NCBI GenBank assembly: GCA_030272155.1
Contig: CP126202.1
Location: 3,741,501 to 3,805,500, forward strand
Direction of reading: 5' to 3'
Source: Tetradesmus obliquus
Lineage: Eukaryota > Chlorophyta > Chlorophyceae > Sphaeropleales > Scenedesmaceae
Length of the DNA stretch: 64,000 bases
Below the pieces are notes generated by a model. The model did no database searches and was not told where the DNA came from. It saw nothing but the letters and a program-made list of their open reading frames with translations. The translations under genes were made by a program, and so were the position numbers. Shown piece by piece: positions 34,395-46,071 of the stretch; position 1 is the stretch's first letter; each line of letters starts with the position of its first letter.

Positions 34395-34671
34395 GGGCAG
34401 CCAACGGTTTGCAGCTGGCGAGCCGGGCAGCTCATCATACGCTGCTAAGGCTGTGGCGTGCAGGTTTCTGGCAGAGCTACGGCAGCAAATTCAGAGGGAA
34501 TGGGATAGGGTGGAAGTAGATGTTAGGTTGGGTTGTGGGATACCGTTTGCATGGCTGCAAGGAAGGTCGCCTGAGATCAAACTTGTTGACTTTTGGCAGA
34601 AGTGGGGCGCACTGTATAGGGTGGGCACCGATGGTCGCATCAAGATTCGGGCCGGCACGGCTGGCATGTGA
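33703..34671 (+). pseudogene. LINE-A ORF2 C-terminal fragment
   Basis: About 322 open codons covering the zf-RVT-like region (CPAQQC, HLFVEC) and the C-terminal domain. Variants against the intact copy include a serine-tract expansion (15 vs 9) and GALYRVG for GELYRVG. The same ALYRVG change occurs at 24,621-26,147, so these two belong to one subfamily. Confidence 0.88.
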
Positions 34672-35093
34672 GTGATGGGTTGGGCAAGGGTATAGGTGGC
34701 GTGGTGGTCTGTTTTGACGGCTCGGGCAGGATATGCAATGCATTCGTTGGAGTAGTGGTTGTCGTTCCTCGTTGTGATGTGTTGCAAAATAGAATGACAA
34801 AGGCTAAGTTGATGGCTGGGTTACGTTATGTATGCATGCGTGTGGGTAGCAGAGTATGATGATGTGTGCAGGCATGTGCTGATAAGTTTGTGTGTGTGGT
34901 TATATGTGTCTGTGTTGGTGTCAAGTTTTACATAATGCCACTTGTTTCATAGGGGTATGTTCGGTCAATAGCAGGATGTGCTTTGCATGAAGTGGCGAGT
35001 CTATGAATAGACAGGTGGTGATTGTCTGTGTCGACAATCACTCACCTATAAATAGGCGTCTTGTGAGTGTGTGTGTCGTAATGCTGCTTGTGA

Positions 35094-35098
35094 GGTGC

Positions 35099-35129
<31 letters not shown>

Positions 35130-35787
35130 TGAAGCAAGAAAGTTACAAGGGCTGACCTACATAACTGTGCACTTGCTCCACAAAAAGATCCATTGAGAGA
35201 GTGAGGCAACCTGTTCCGCACTCACCCCACAGGTCTCTTGTACCAAGAGACGCTGTCACACGATCATGCAGACAGCCCCGTGCGGGGCAGCCCCGAAAGG
35301 CATCCAGGACCTGACCGAGTGCCCAGACTCCACTAAAATCACAGTTACGCAATGACGTCCTGTGATGTGTGACAGACCGTGACTGGCCCTTGAAACAAAA
35401 GCTGTCCATAGTGTAGCTGTCAGCTATCAACGCATGGTGACTTGCACACCTCTAAAAGCTGCACCTCACAGGCAGCATTACGACACACACACACAAGACG
35501 CCTATTTATAGGTGACTGATTGTCGACACAGACAATCACCACCTGTCTATTGATAGACTCTCCACTTCAGGCAAAGCATATCCTGCTATTGACCGAACAT
35601 ACCCCTATGAGACATGTGGCATTATGTAAAAAATGACACCAACACAGACACATATAACCACACACACAAACTTATCAGCACATGCCTGCACACATCATGA
35701 TACTCTGCTACCCACACGCATGCATACATAACGTAACCCAGCCATCAACTTAGCCTTTGCCATTCTATTTTGCAAGGTGCAGCTTTT
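35094..35787 (-). mobile_element. 670-bp LINE-A insertion in LINE-A 3' UTR, 12-bp TSD
   Basis: A reverse 3' UTR copy (35,106-35,775, poly(T) first) is flanked by GGTGCAGCTTTT at 35,094-35,105 and 35,776-35,787. The host reads straight through when the insert is removed. This is the clearest case of insertion into the element's own 3' UTR. Confidence 0.92.
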
Positions 35788-37313
35788 AGAGGTGTGCAAG
35801 TCACCATGCATTGATAGCTGACAGCTACACTATGGACAGCTTTTGTTTCAAGGGCCAGTCACGGTCTGTCACACATCACAGGACGTCATTGCGTCACTGT
35901 GATTTTAGTGGAGTCTGGGCGCTCGGTCAGGTCCTGGATGCCTTTCGGGGCTGCCCCGCACGGGGCTGTCTGCATGATCGTGTGACAGCGTCTCTTGGTA
36001 CAAGAGACCTGTGGGGTGAGTGCGGAACAGGTTGCCTCACTCTCTCAATGGATCTTTTTGTGGAGCAAGTGCAAAGTTATGTAGGTCAGCCCTTGTAACT
36101 TTCTTGCTTCAAAAAAAAAAAAAAAAAAATTGTCTGTGTCGACAATCAGTCACCTATAAACAGGCGTCTTGTGTGTGTGTGTCGTAATGCTGCCTGTGAG
36201 GTGCAGCTTTTAGAGGTGTGCAAGTCACCATGCGTTGATAGCTGACAGCTACACTATGGACAGCTTTTGTTTCAAGGGCCAGTCACGGTCTGTCACACAT
36301 CACAGGACGTCATTGCGTAACTGTGATTTTAGTGGAGTCTGGGCACTCGGTCAGGTCCTGGATGCCTTTCGGGGCTGCCCCGCACGGGGCTGTCTGCATG
36401 ATCGTGTGACAGCGTCTCTTGGTACAAGAGACCTGTGGGGTGAGTGCGGAACAGGTTGCCTCACTCTCTCAATGGATCTTTTTGTGGAGCAAGTGCACAG
36501 TTATGTAGGTCAGCCCTTGTAACTTTCTTGCTTCAAAAAAAAAAAAAAAAAAAAATCGTGTGACAGCGTCTCTTGGTACAAGAGACCTGTGGGGTGAGTG
36601 CGGAACAGGTTGCCTCACTCTCTCAATGGATCTTTTTGTGGAGCAAGTGCACAGTTATGTAGGTCAGCCCTTGTAACTTTCTTGCTTCAACAAAAAAAAA
36701 AAAAAAAAAAAAAAAAGATGTGCTTTGCATGAAGTGGAGAGTCTATGAATAGACAGGTGGTGGTTGTCTGTGTCGACAATCAGTCACCTATAAATAGGCG
36801 TCTTGTGTGTGTGTCGTAATGCTGCCTGTAAGGTGCAGCTTTTTTTTTTTTTTTTTTTGAAGCAAGAAAGTTACAAGGGCTGACCTACATAACTTTGCAC
36901 TTGCTCCACAAAAAGATCCATTGAGAGAGCGAGGCAACCTGTTCCGCACTCACCCCACAGGTCTCTTGTACCAAGAGACGCTGTCACACGATCATGCAGA
37001 CAGCCCCGTGCGGGGCAGCCCCGAAAGGCATCCAGGACCTGACCGAGTGCCCAGACTCCACTAAAATCACAGTTACGCAATGACGTCCTGTGATGTGTGA
37101 CAGACCGTGACTGGCCCTTGAAACTAAAGCTGTCCATAGTGTAGCTGTCAGCTATCAATGCATGGTGACTTGCACACCTCTAAAAGCTGCACCTCACAGG
37201 CAGCATTACGATACACACACACAAGACGCCTATTTATAGGTGACTGATTGTCGACACAGACAATCACCACCTGTCTATTGATAGACTCTCCACTTCAGGC
37301 AAAGCATATCCTG

Positions 37314-37345
<32 letters not shown>

Positions 37346-40177
37346 CAAGAAAGTTACAAGGGCTGACCTACATAACTGTGCACTTGCTCCACAAAAAGAT
37401 CCATTGAGAGAGTGAGGCAACCTGTTCCGCACTCACCCCACAGGTCTCTTGTACCAAGAGACGCTGTCACACGATCATGCAGACAGCCCCGTGCGGGGCA
37501 GCCCCGAAAGGCATCCAGGACCTGACCGAGTGCCCAGACTCCACTAAAATCACAGTCACGCAAACATCCTGCTATTGACCGAACATACCCCTATGAGACA
37601 TGTGGCATTATGTAAAAAATGACACCAACACAGACACATATAACCACACACACAAACTTATCAGCACATGCCTGCACACATCATGATACTCTGCTACCCA
37701 CACGCATGCATACATAACGTAACCCAGCCATCAACATAGCCTTTGCCATTCTATTTTGCAACACATCGCAACGAGGAACCACAACCACTACTCCAACGAA
37801 TACTCTGCTACCCACACGCATGCATACATAACGTAACCCAGCCATCAACTTAGCCTTTGCCATTCTATTTTGATACACATCACAATTTCTTGCTTCAAAA
37901 AAAAAAAAAAAAATTTTTGATACACATCACAACGAGGAACGACACCCACTAGTCCAACGAATGCATTGCATATTTTTTTTTTTTTTTTTTTTTTTGAAGC
38001 AAGAAAGTTACAAGGGCTGACCTACATAACTGTGCACTTGCTCCACAAAAAGATCCATTGAGAGAGTGAGGCAACCTGTTCCGCACTCACCCCACAGGTC
38101 TCTTGTACCAAGAGACGCTGTCACACGATCATGCAGACAGCCCCGTGCGGGGCAGCCCCGAAAGGCATCCAGGACCTGACCGAGTGCCCAGACTCCACTA
38201 AAATCACAGTTACGCAATGACGTCCTGTGATGTGTGACAGACCGTGACTGGCCCTTGAAACAAAAGCTGTCCATAGTGTAGCTGTCAGCTATCAACGCAT
38301 GGTGACTTGCACACCTCTAAAAGCTGCACCTCACAGGCAGCATTACGACACACACACACAAGACGCCTATTTATAGGTGACTGATTGTCGACACAGACAA
38401 TCACCACCTGTCTATTGATAGACTCTCCACTTCAGGCAAAGCATATCCTGCTATTGACCGAACATACCCCTATGAGACATGTGGCATTATGTAAAAAATG
38501 ACACCAACACAGACACATATAACCACACACACAAACTTATCAGCACATGCCTGCACACATCATGATACTCTGCTACCCACACGCATGCATACATAACGTA
38601 ACCCAGCCATCAACTTAGCCTTTGCCATTCTATTTTGCAAGGTGCAGCTTTTAGAGGTGTGCAAGTCACCATGCATTGATAGCTGACAGCTACACTATGG
38701 ACAGCTTTTGTTTCAAGGGCCAGTCACGGTCTGTCACACATCACAGGACGTCATTGCGTCACTGTGATTTTAGTGGAGTCTGGGCGCTCGGTCAGGTCCT
38801 GGATGCCTTTCGGGGCTGCCCCGCACGGGGCTGTCTGCATGATCGTGTGACAGCGTCTCTTGGTACAAGAGACCTGTGGGGTGAGTGCGGAACAGGTTGC
38901 CTCACTCTCTCAATGGATCTTTTTGTGGAGCAAGTGCAAAGTTATGTAGGTCAGCCCTTGTAACTTTCTCGCTTCAAAAAAAAAAAAAAAAAAAATTGTC
39001 TGTGTCGACAATCAGTCACCTATAAACAGGCGTCTTGTGTGTGTGTGTCGTAATGCTGCCTGTGAGGTGCAGCTTTTAGAGGTGTGCAAGTCACCATGCG
39101 TTGATAGCTGACAGCTACACTATGGACAGCTTTTGTTTCAAGGGCCAGTCACGGTCTGTCACACATCACAGGACGTCATTGCGTAACTGTGATTTTAGTG
39201 GAGTCTGGGCACTCGGTCAGGTCCTGGATGCCTTTCGGGGCTGCCCCGCACGGGGCTGTCTGCATGATCGTGTGACAGCGTCTCTTGGTACAAGAGACCT
39301 GTGGGGTGAGTGCGGAACAGGTTGCCTCACTCTCTCAATGGATCTTTTTGTGGAGCAAGTGCACAGTTATGTAGGTCAGCCCTTGTAACTTTCTTGCTTC
39401 AAAAAAAAAAAAAAAAAAAAATCGTGTGACAGCGTCTCTTGGTACAAGAGACCTGTGGGGTGAGTGCGGAACAGGTTGCCTCACTCTCTCAATGGATCTT
39501 TTTGTGGAGCAAGTGCACAGTTATGTAGGTCAGCCCTTGTAACTTTCTTGCTTCAAAAAAAAAAAAAAAAAAAAAAAAAAAGATGTGCTTTGCATGAAGT
39601 GGAGAGTCTATGAATAGACAGGTGGTGGTTGTCTGTGTCGACAATCAGTCACCTATAAATAGGCGTCTTGTGTGTGTGTCGTAATGCTGCCTGTAAGGTG
39701 CAGCTTTTTTTTTTTTTTTTTTTGAAGCAAGAAAGTTACAAGGGCTGACCTACATAACTTTGCACTTGCTCCACAAAAAGATCCATTGAGAGAGCGAGGC
39801 AACCTGTTCCGCACTCACCCCACAGGTCTCTTGTACCAAGAGACGCTGTCACACGATCATGCAGACAGCCCCGTGCGGGGCAGCCCCGAAAGGCATCCAG
39901 GACCTGACCGAGTGCCCAGACTCCACTAAAATCACAGTTACGCAATGACGTCCTGTGATGTGTGACAGACCGTGACTGGCCCTTGAAACTAAAGCTGTCC
40001 ATAGTGTAGCTGTCAGCTATCAATGCATGGTGACTTGCACACCTCTAAAAGCTGCACCTCACAGGCAGCATTACGATACACACACACAAGACGCCTATTT
40101 ATAGGTGACTGATTGTCGACACAGACAATCACCACCTGTCTATTGATAGACTCTCCACTTCAGGCAAAGCATATCCT

Positions 40178-40211
<34 letters not shown>

Positions 40212-41507
40212 CAAGAAAGTTACAAGGGCTGACCTACATAACTGTGCACTTGCTCCACAAAAAGATCCATTGAGAGAGTGAGGCAACCTGTTCCGCACTC
40301 ACCCCACAGGTCTCTTGTACCAAGAGACGCTGTCACACGATCATGCAGACAGCCCCGTGCGGGGCAGCCCCGAAAGGCATCCAGGACCTGACCGAGTGCC
40401 CAGACTCCACTAAAATCACAGTCACGCAAACATCCTGCTATTGACCGAACATACCCCTATGAGACATGTGGCATTATGTAAAAAATGACACCAACACAGA
40501 CACATATAACCACACACACAAACTTATCAGCACATGCCTGCACACATCATGATACTCTGCTACCCACACGCATGCATACATAACGTAACCCAGCCATCAA
40601 CATAGCCTTTGCCATTCTATTTTGCAACACATCGCAACGAGGAACCACAACCACTACTCCAACGAATACTCTGCTACCCACACGCATGCATACATAACGT
40701 AACCCAGCCATCAACTTAGCCTTTGCCATTCTATTTTGATACACATCACAATTTCTTGCTTCAAAAAAAAAAAAAAAATTTTTTTGATACACATCACAAC
40801 GAGGAACGACACCCACTAGTCCAACGAATGCATTGCATATTTTTTTTTATTTTATTTTTTTTTGAAGCAAGAAAGTTACAAGGGCTGACCTACATAACTG
40901 TGCACTTGCTCCACAAAAAGATCCATTGAGAGAGTGAGGCAACCTGTTCCGCACTCACCCCACAGGTCTCTTGTACCAAGAGACGCTGTCACACGATCAT
41001 GCAGACAGCCCCGTGCGGGGCAGCCCCGAAAGGCATCCAGGACCTGACCGAGTGCCCAGACTCCACTAAAATCACAGTTACGCAATGACGTCCTGTGATG
41101 TGTGACAGACCGTGACTGGCCCTTGAAACAAAAGCTGTCCATAGTGTAGCTGTCAGCTATCAACGCATGGTGACTTGCACACCTCTAAAAGCTGCACCTC
41201 ACAGGCAGCATTACGACACACACACACAAGACGCCTATTTATAGGTGACTGATTGTCGACACAGACAATCACCACCTGTCTATTGATAGACTCTCCACTT
41301 CAGGCAAAGCATATCCTGCTATTGACCGAACATACCCCTATGAGACATGTGGCATTATGTAAAAAATGACACCAACACAGACACATATAACCACACACAC
41401 AAACTTATCAGCACATGCCTGCACACATCATGATACTCTGCTACCCACACGCATGCATACATAACGTAACCCAGCCATCAACTTAGCCTTTGCCATTCTA
41501 TTTTGCA
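35131..41507. repeat. 2.87-kb tandem array of rearranged LINE-A pieces
   Basis: Units start at GAAGCAAGAAAG at 35,131, 37,996 and 40,864 (spacing 2,865 and 2,868 bp). Units 1 and 2 are full length; unit 3 follows for ~645 bp to 41,507 and then continues into another LINE-A copy. Each unit holds the 670-bp reverse copy, plus-strand 3' UTRs with poly(A), a ~160-bp tail unit, a reverse tail inserted at ATCCTGCT and an 11-bp tail insertion. Differences between units are mainly in A/T run lengths, so the duplication is recent. Confidence 0.92.
37868..37932 (+). mobile_element. 11-bp LINE-A tail plus poly(A), 18-bp TSD
   Basis: TTTCTTGCTTC and 17 A (37,886-37,913) separate two copies of TTTTGATACACATCACAA (37,868-37,885 and 37,915-37,932). 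The sequence after the second copy (CGAGGAACGAC) continues the host. It is repeated at ~40,734-40,800 in the next tandem unit. Confidence 0.85.
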
Positions 41508-41890
41508 ACACATCACAACGAGGAACGACAACCACTACTCCAACGGATGCATTGCATATCCTGCCCGAACCGTCAAAACAGACCACCACGCCACCTATAA
41601 CCGTGCCCAACCCATCACTCACATGCCAGCCGTGCCGGCCCGAATCTTGATGCGACCATCTGTGCCCACCCTATACAGTTCTCCCCACTTCTGCCAAAAG
41701 TCAACAAGTTTGATCTCAGGCGACCTTCCTTGCAGCCATGCAAACGGTATCCCACAACCCAACCTAACATCTACTTCCACCCTATCCCATTCCCTCTGAA
41801 TTTGCTGCCGTAGCTCTGCCAGAAACCTGCACGCCACAGCCTTAGCAGCGTATGATGAGCTGCCCGGCTCGCCAGCTGCAAACCGTTGGC

Positions 41891-41929
<39 letters not shown>

Positions 41930-42228
41930 TGTTGTCCTCGGCACCGCCGTTGCTGTGGCTCTGCGATTGCAAACTGCTGCCTGCATTGCGGCTGCTGCCG
42001 CCCTCGCTACCACCCGCACTGGCCCCAGGCACGCCAGCCCTGCTGCTGCTGCAGCGCACCACCCAAATGGATTCCAGCAGCAGCAGACGCAGCTGCGTCC
42101 ACAACTGCTGCTGCCCTGCTGGCGGCGCCCACACACTGAAGCATTGCATATCCTGCCCGAGCCGTCAAAACAGACCACCACGTCACCTATACCCGTGCCC
42201 AACCCATCACTCACATGCCAGCCGTGCC
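41508..42228 (-). pseudogene. LINE-A ORF2 C-terminal fragment and 3' UTR pieces
   Basis: Minus-strand 3' UTR leads to an ORF2 end (stop at 41,619) open to ~42,140 (SVWAPPAGQQQ region). It is then joined to a second 3' UTR piece (GCATTGCATATCC to GCCGTGCC), where reverse satellite begins. No RT or endonuclease. Confidence 0.85.
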
Positions 42229-42916
42229 ATAAAATGTCTTTGGAGGGACCTGGCTGCATCCAGCAGGTTGGCACGGGTGTCGGTCCACTGCCACTGGAAA
42301 TTGGATGGACCTGCAAAAATACCTACTCGTCCGTTTGAGCTCGGACATTTTTTTTTTTTTTTTTTTTTGAAGCAAGAAAGTTACAAGGGCTGACCTACAT
42401 AACTGTGCACTTGCTCCACAAAAGCTCGGACATTTCACCCACGTGCATGTGAGAACCTGACAAGAGTTGGGGCGGAAGAGGAAGCGAAGCGCAGCGGCCC
42501 TCGAATCGTCCGTGCCGTTGAATTTTTACCCGGCGCGCTTACTTGGCCGTCCTGGTTCGGAGGGACCTGGCTGCATCCAGCAAATTGGCACGGGTGTCGG
42601 TCCACTGCCACTGGAAATTGGATGGACCTGCAAAAATACCTACTCGTCCGTTTGAGCTCGGGAATTTCACCCACGTGCATGTGAGAACCTGACAAGAGTT
42701 GGGGCGGAAGAGGAAGCGAAGCGCAGCGGCCCTCGAATCGTCCGTGCCGTTGAATTTTTACCCGGCGCGCTTACTTGGCCGTCCTGGACGAAAGGGATGT
42801 GGTCGTCGAAACATTGTTTAAATTGTTCCAAAGAGTTGTTTTATGTTGATTAATATAATAAAATGTCTTTGGAGGGACCTGGCTGCATCCAGCAGGTTGG
42901 CACGGGTGTCGGTCTT
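42229..42916 (-). repeat. 312-bp satellite, reverse orientation
   Basis: Between two and three monomers in reverse, opposite to the array at the left end. It contains a LINE-A tail insert (42,351-42,422) with AGCTCGGACATTT on both sides (42,338-42,350 and 42,423-42,435), a 13-bp TSD. At 42,548-42,558 it shows the uninserted form of the GAACCAGGACG site that carries poly(A) at 903-948. Confidence 0.9.
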
Positions 42917-43535
42917 TTTTTTTTTTTTTTTTTTTTTTTTGAAGCAAGAAAGTTACAAGGGCTGACCTACATAACTGTGCACTTGCTCCACAAAAAGATC
43001 CATTGAGAGAGTGAGGCAACCTGTTCCGCACTCACCCCACAGGTCTCTTGTACCAAGAGACGCTGTCACACGATCATGCAGACAGCCCCGTGCGGGGCAG
43101 CCCCGAAAGGCATCCAGGACCTGACCGAGTGCCCAGACTCCACTAAAATCACAGTTACGCAATGACGTCCTGTGATGTGTGACAGACCGTGACTGGCCCT
43201 TGAAACAAAAGCTGTCCATAGTGTAGCTGTCAGCTATCAACGCATGGTGACTTGCACACCTCTAAAAGCTGCACCTCACAGGCAGCATTACGACACACAC
43301 ACACAAGACGCCAGTTTATAGGTGACTGATTGTCGACACAGACATTTTTTTTTTTTTTTTTTTGAAGCAAGAAAGTTACAAGGGCTGACCTACATAACTG
43401 TGCACTTGCTCCAAAGCAGGATGTGCTTTGCGTAAAGTGGAACAGGTTGCCTCACTCTCTCAATGGATCTTTTTGTGGAGCAAGTGCATAGTTATGTAGG
43501 TCAGCCCTTGTAACTTTCTTGCTTCAAAAAAAAAA
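42917..43535. mobile_element. LINE-A tails at the right border
   Basis: Minus-strand 3' UTR with poly(T) at ~42,915-42,940 runs to CGACACAGACA. It is broken by another reverse tail (poly(T) ~43,345), then a plus tail from AACAGGTTGCC (43,441) with a mixed A/T tail near 43,528-43,541. Confidence 0.78.
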
Positions 43536-43980
43536 AATAAAAGGGGAGTATCTAGGAATAGTCCGGTGGTGATTGTCTGTGCCGACAATCCCACACCTAT
43601 AAACAGGCGTCTTGTGTGTGTGTCGTAATGCTGCCTGTAAGGTGCAGCTTTTAGAGGTGTGCAAGTCACCATGCATTGATAGCTGACGGTTACACTATTG
43701 ACAGCTTTTGTTTCAAGGGCCAGTCACGGTCTGTCACACATCACAGGACGTCATTGCGTGACAGTGATTTTAGTGGAGTCTGGGCACTCGGTCAGGTCCT
43801 GGATGCCTTTCGGGCTGCCCCGCACGGGGCTGTCTGCATGATCGTGTGACGGCGTCTCTTGGTACAAGAGACCTGTGGAGTGAGTGCGGAACAGGTTGCC
43901 TCGCTCTCTCAATGGATCTTTTTGTGGAGCAAGTGCACAGTTGTGTAGGTCAGCCCTTGTAACTTGCTTGCTTAAAAAAA
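43536..43980 (+). mobile_element. Old, diverged LINE-A 3' UTR copy
   Basis: The last element before unique DNA. It has many private changes against the consensus (GTGCCGACAATCCCACACC, GACGGTTACACTATTGAC, one G lost in CTTTCGGGCTGCC, AACTTGCTTGCTT) and a tail of only nine A. It is the most diverged copy, which suggests the cluster grew inward from an older border. Confidence 0.82.
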
Positions 43981-44025
43981 AGCCATGATAGTGCATGATG
44001 CCCCGCTGCTGGCAACTCCAACACG

Positions 44026-44443
44026 TCATGCATCCTCCTCGTGTGGCTGCCATGCCATCTCGTGCCACTGCTCCTGCCCATGCTCCACACTGGATGGCCC
44101 CAGCAGCACAAACCCAGCCTTGCTGTACAGCGGGATCTGCAGCAAGCCGCACCAATGAACAATAGTTCATGCAGCCAGGTTGTTGGTTGCAAAAGCAGGT
44201 AGCTGATGAAATTTCTCAGCATTTCACACTGTGATGGCTGCATTTCTACACAACAGCAGCAGTTGCTGCAGTCTTCTTCTTTTCTTGAAGCAAGAAAGTT
44301 ACAAGGGCTGACCTAAAGAACTGTGCAGTTGCTGCATTCAGCATCCGCCTTGCCAAAAGCACACAGGTACAAACCTGGAGCAGGTGACTGTTGGCTCATA
44401 CTCCTGGGCAGTCCCAGCCATCGGGTGCAGCATGCTTGCAATA

Positions 44444-44479
<36 letters not shown>

Positions 44480-46071
44480 AGTGCAATGAGCCCTGCCATG
44501 AGCGCATGGCAGCAACCCCTGCTTTTTTCAAGTAAGTCAGTTACAAGGGCTGGACCTAGCAACCCCTGCCTTGACTCACCATCTGCTCTTTGCATATCAG
44601 CCGCACCTCCTGCAGGCCTGCTGTGGTGCCCTGCACGTAGCGCAGGTACAGCTGCAGCATCCTGCAGCCAGTGCAGCGGGGTGCTTAGGGAATGCATGTG
44701 CAGTGATGGTGTGGGTGAGTGAGTGAGTGGCCACCCAGGCTGCTCTGCAGCTCCTGGGTAAGTTGAGGCTGGTGAGGGTGTGTGTGGCCAATGATGGTGT
44801 GGCATAGGCACGTCACACACGTCATCAAAGACACGCGTGCAGCATGTTTGCAAGCGAGTGACTAGCACAATGGAGGCCTAGGCCTGTGCACAGGTGGCGC
44901 AACTGGCAGCTGCAGCCACACGCTTCCACCTGCCGGCTGTGCAGCACATTCGCGCCTGACTGTTTGGTTCAATGGAGGTCTAGGCTGTGCACAGGTTCAG
45001 CCATTGTCAGCTGGCCACACTGCTAGCAGCTGGCCACACCGCCGGCGCACCTGCTGGCTATGCCATGCCGCCTGTGCTGCTGTGCCACTGCCACCGAGTG
45101 AATGCACAGCAGGCTGCCGCCAGGCTCATGGCTGCTCATGGACTCGTGCGTGAGGCTGCTGGCGCTGCTGCATGTGCCGCACACGTAGCTGCACACAACA
45201 GACCACAAGCGGTGCAGGACGTGGCAGTGGGGCATGCAGTCAGGTGGGGATGCCGTGAATGGTGGCACTTGCAGACTGTGTGTACTGCAAGCTATTTCTG
45301 GCTGGGTATCCAGGGCACTGCAAGCTGGTGCATTACAGGTCATGTCCATTGACCAGAGTGTTACTCGTTTTCCAGCAGCTGCTGCAACTGCTGTTATTGC
45401 AGCGACCTCTGCTGCTGCGGCTTCTCCAGTGAAGCTATCACAGCACGGTACTGGCCGCGAGAAGGTAGCCCTGCTTGCTGTTAGCTCAGCAGACAGGCTC
45501 ACCCAACCAGTTGATCACTGCTGTTGCTGCCGTCTCCAGCACTGGCTGCCTTGATTGCCACAAGAAACTGGCCAGACGCTGCAAGCAAACAGCAACAGCA
45601 TCTTAGTGGCACAGGCTGCAGATGCAATTGCAAGTTTCGTTTTTAAAGTGACGGATTAATGTCTGGAATCATTGCCAAGGCCGGTCATTCAGCACCACTC
45701 TCAGTGAGAACACGGCAGTGAAGTATCCATGGACTTGGACAGATGCTACAGCCGAAGCAGCAGCCCTGCACTACTACCTCTCACCCTGTTCTATCCTGAA
45801 CTTGAGATTTTCGTACGTTGCTGCCTCGTCTTCGGGGTAGCTGTTCGCCTGTCAGCCGAAAAAATCAGCATACAATCAGCCATCACTGCTGCTGCTGTTA
45901 CTGCTTCCAGTGTTCCTGTTCCTGTGCTGCTGGGCTGCCCTTCAAATGTCAGCGAAGCGCTGGGCAAGCAATGCACATCACCTCGATATCGTGTATTGCA
46001 TCGAGGTCGTCAAGCGTCGGTGGCCGAAAAAACAAGCTCGGCACGGCTTGGCTGTAGCTGGCCTCTGCCAT
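44026..46071 (-). CDS. AANAT: Arylalkylamine N-acetyltransferase-like GNAT protein
   Basis: Six exons joined by GT-AG rules with all phases fitting: 46,071-45,982; 45,848-45,785; 45,578-45,503; 45,188-45,051; 44,661-44,580; 44,136-44,026. Product 186 residues. GNAT enzymes move acetyl from acetyl-CoA to an amine; AANAT members act on serotonin and similar amines. Visible marks are YPEDEAA (34-40), the family's P-x-DEAA box; YVCGT (78-82); LTHESM (89-94); LCIHSVAV (104-111) with His107; the acetyl-CoA loop RRHGIA (116-121); LICKE (~144-148); LYSKAGF (153-159) with Tyr154; and GPSSVEHG. No transit peptide is obvious. The 3' end lies 46 bp from the LINE-A block, and intron 5 holds LINE-A relics, so its terminator may have been affected. 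Substrate is not proven by sequence. Confidence 0.88.
44283..44558 (-). mobile_element. LINE-A tail relics in the AANAT intron
   Basis: At 44,283-44,331 a reverse LINE-A end (TTGAAGCAAGAAAGTTACAAG, then CTGACCTAAAGAACTGTGCA) and at 44,521-44,558 a more decayed one (TTTTTTCAAGTAAGTCAGTTAC, GGCTGGACCTAGC) lie in intron 5. A (TTGC)n microsatellite occupies 44,445-44,480 between them. They show that LINE-A has entered unique DNA beyond the cluster. Confidence 0.75.

Larger units (their letters stand above)
33692..36129 (+). mobile_element. LINE-A 3' end, host of a nested insertion
   Basis: Starts in a (CAG)n tract of ORF2, encodes the ORF2 C-terminus (stop at 34,671) and has a 3' UTR interrupted at 35,106-35,775 by a reverse copy. 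It resumes at 35,788 and ends with poly(A) (~36,111-36,129). Its 3' UTR has private changes (GTCAAGTTTTACA, GTTTCATAGG, GCAAAGTTATG). Confidence 0.87.

Noticed and set aside
5312..43240. Many 95-codon frames (IADSYTMDSF... in both orientations)
   Set aside because: All are the LINE-A 3' UTR. They start at TTG, end on the TGTAA signal, and lie downstream of the ORF2 stop. Conservation is explained by recent copying.
1..43980. Poly(A)/poly(T) runs as marks of processed pseudogenes of cellular genes
   Set aside because: Every run with flanking sequence belongs to LINE-A tails or to poly(A)-only insertions; no cellular exon is attached.
1..43980. Whole repeat block as an assembly artefact
   Set aside because: TSDs, private mutations and varied junctions are biologically coherent. 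However, copy numbers of the 736-bp and 2.87-kb units and the long inverted repeat need long-read confirmation.
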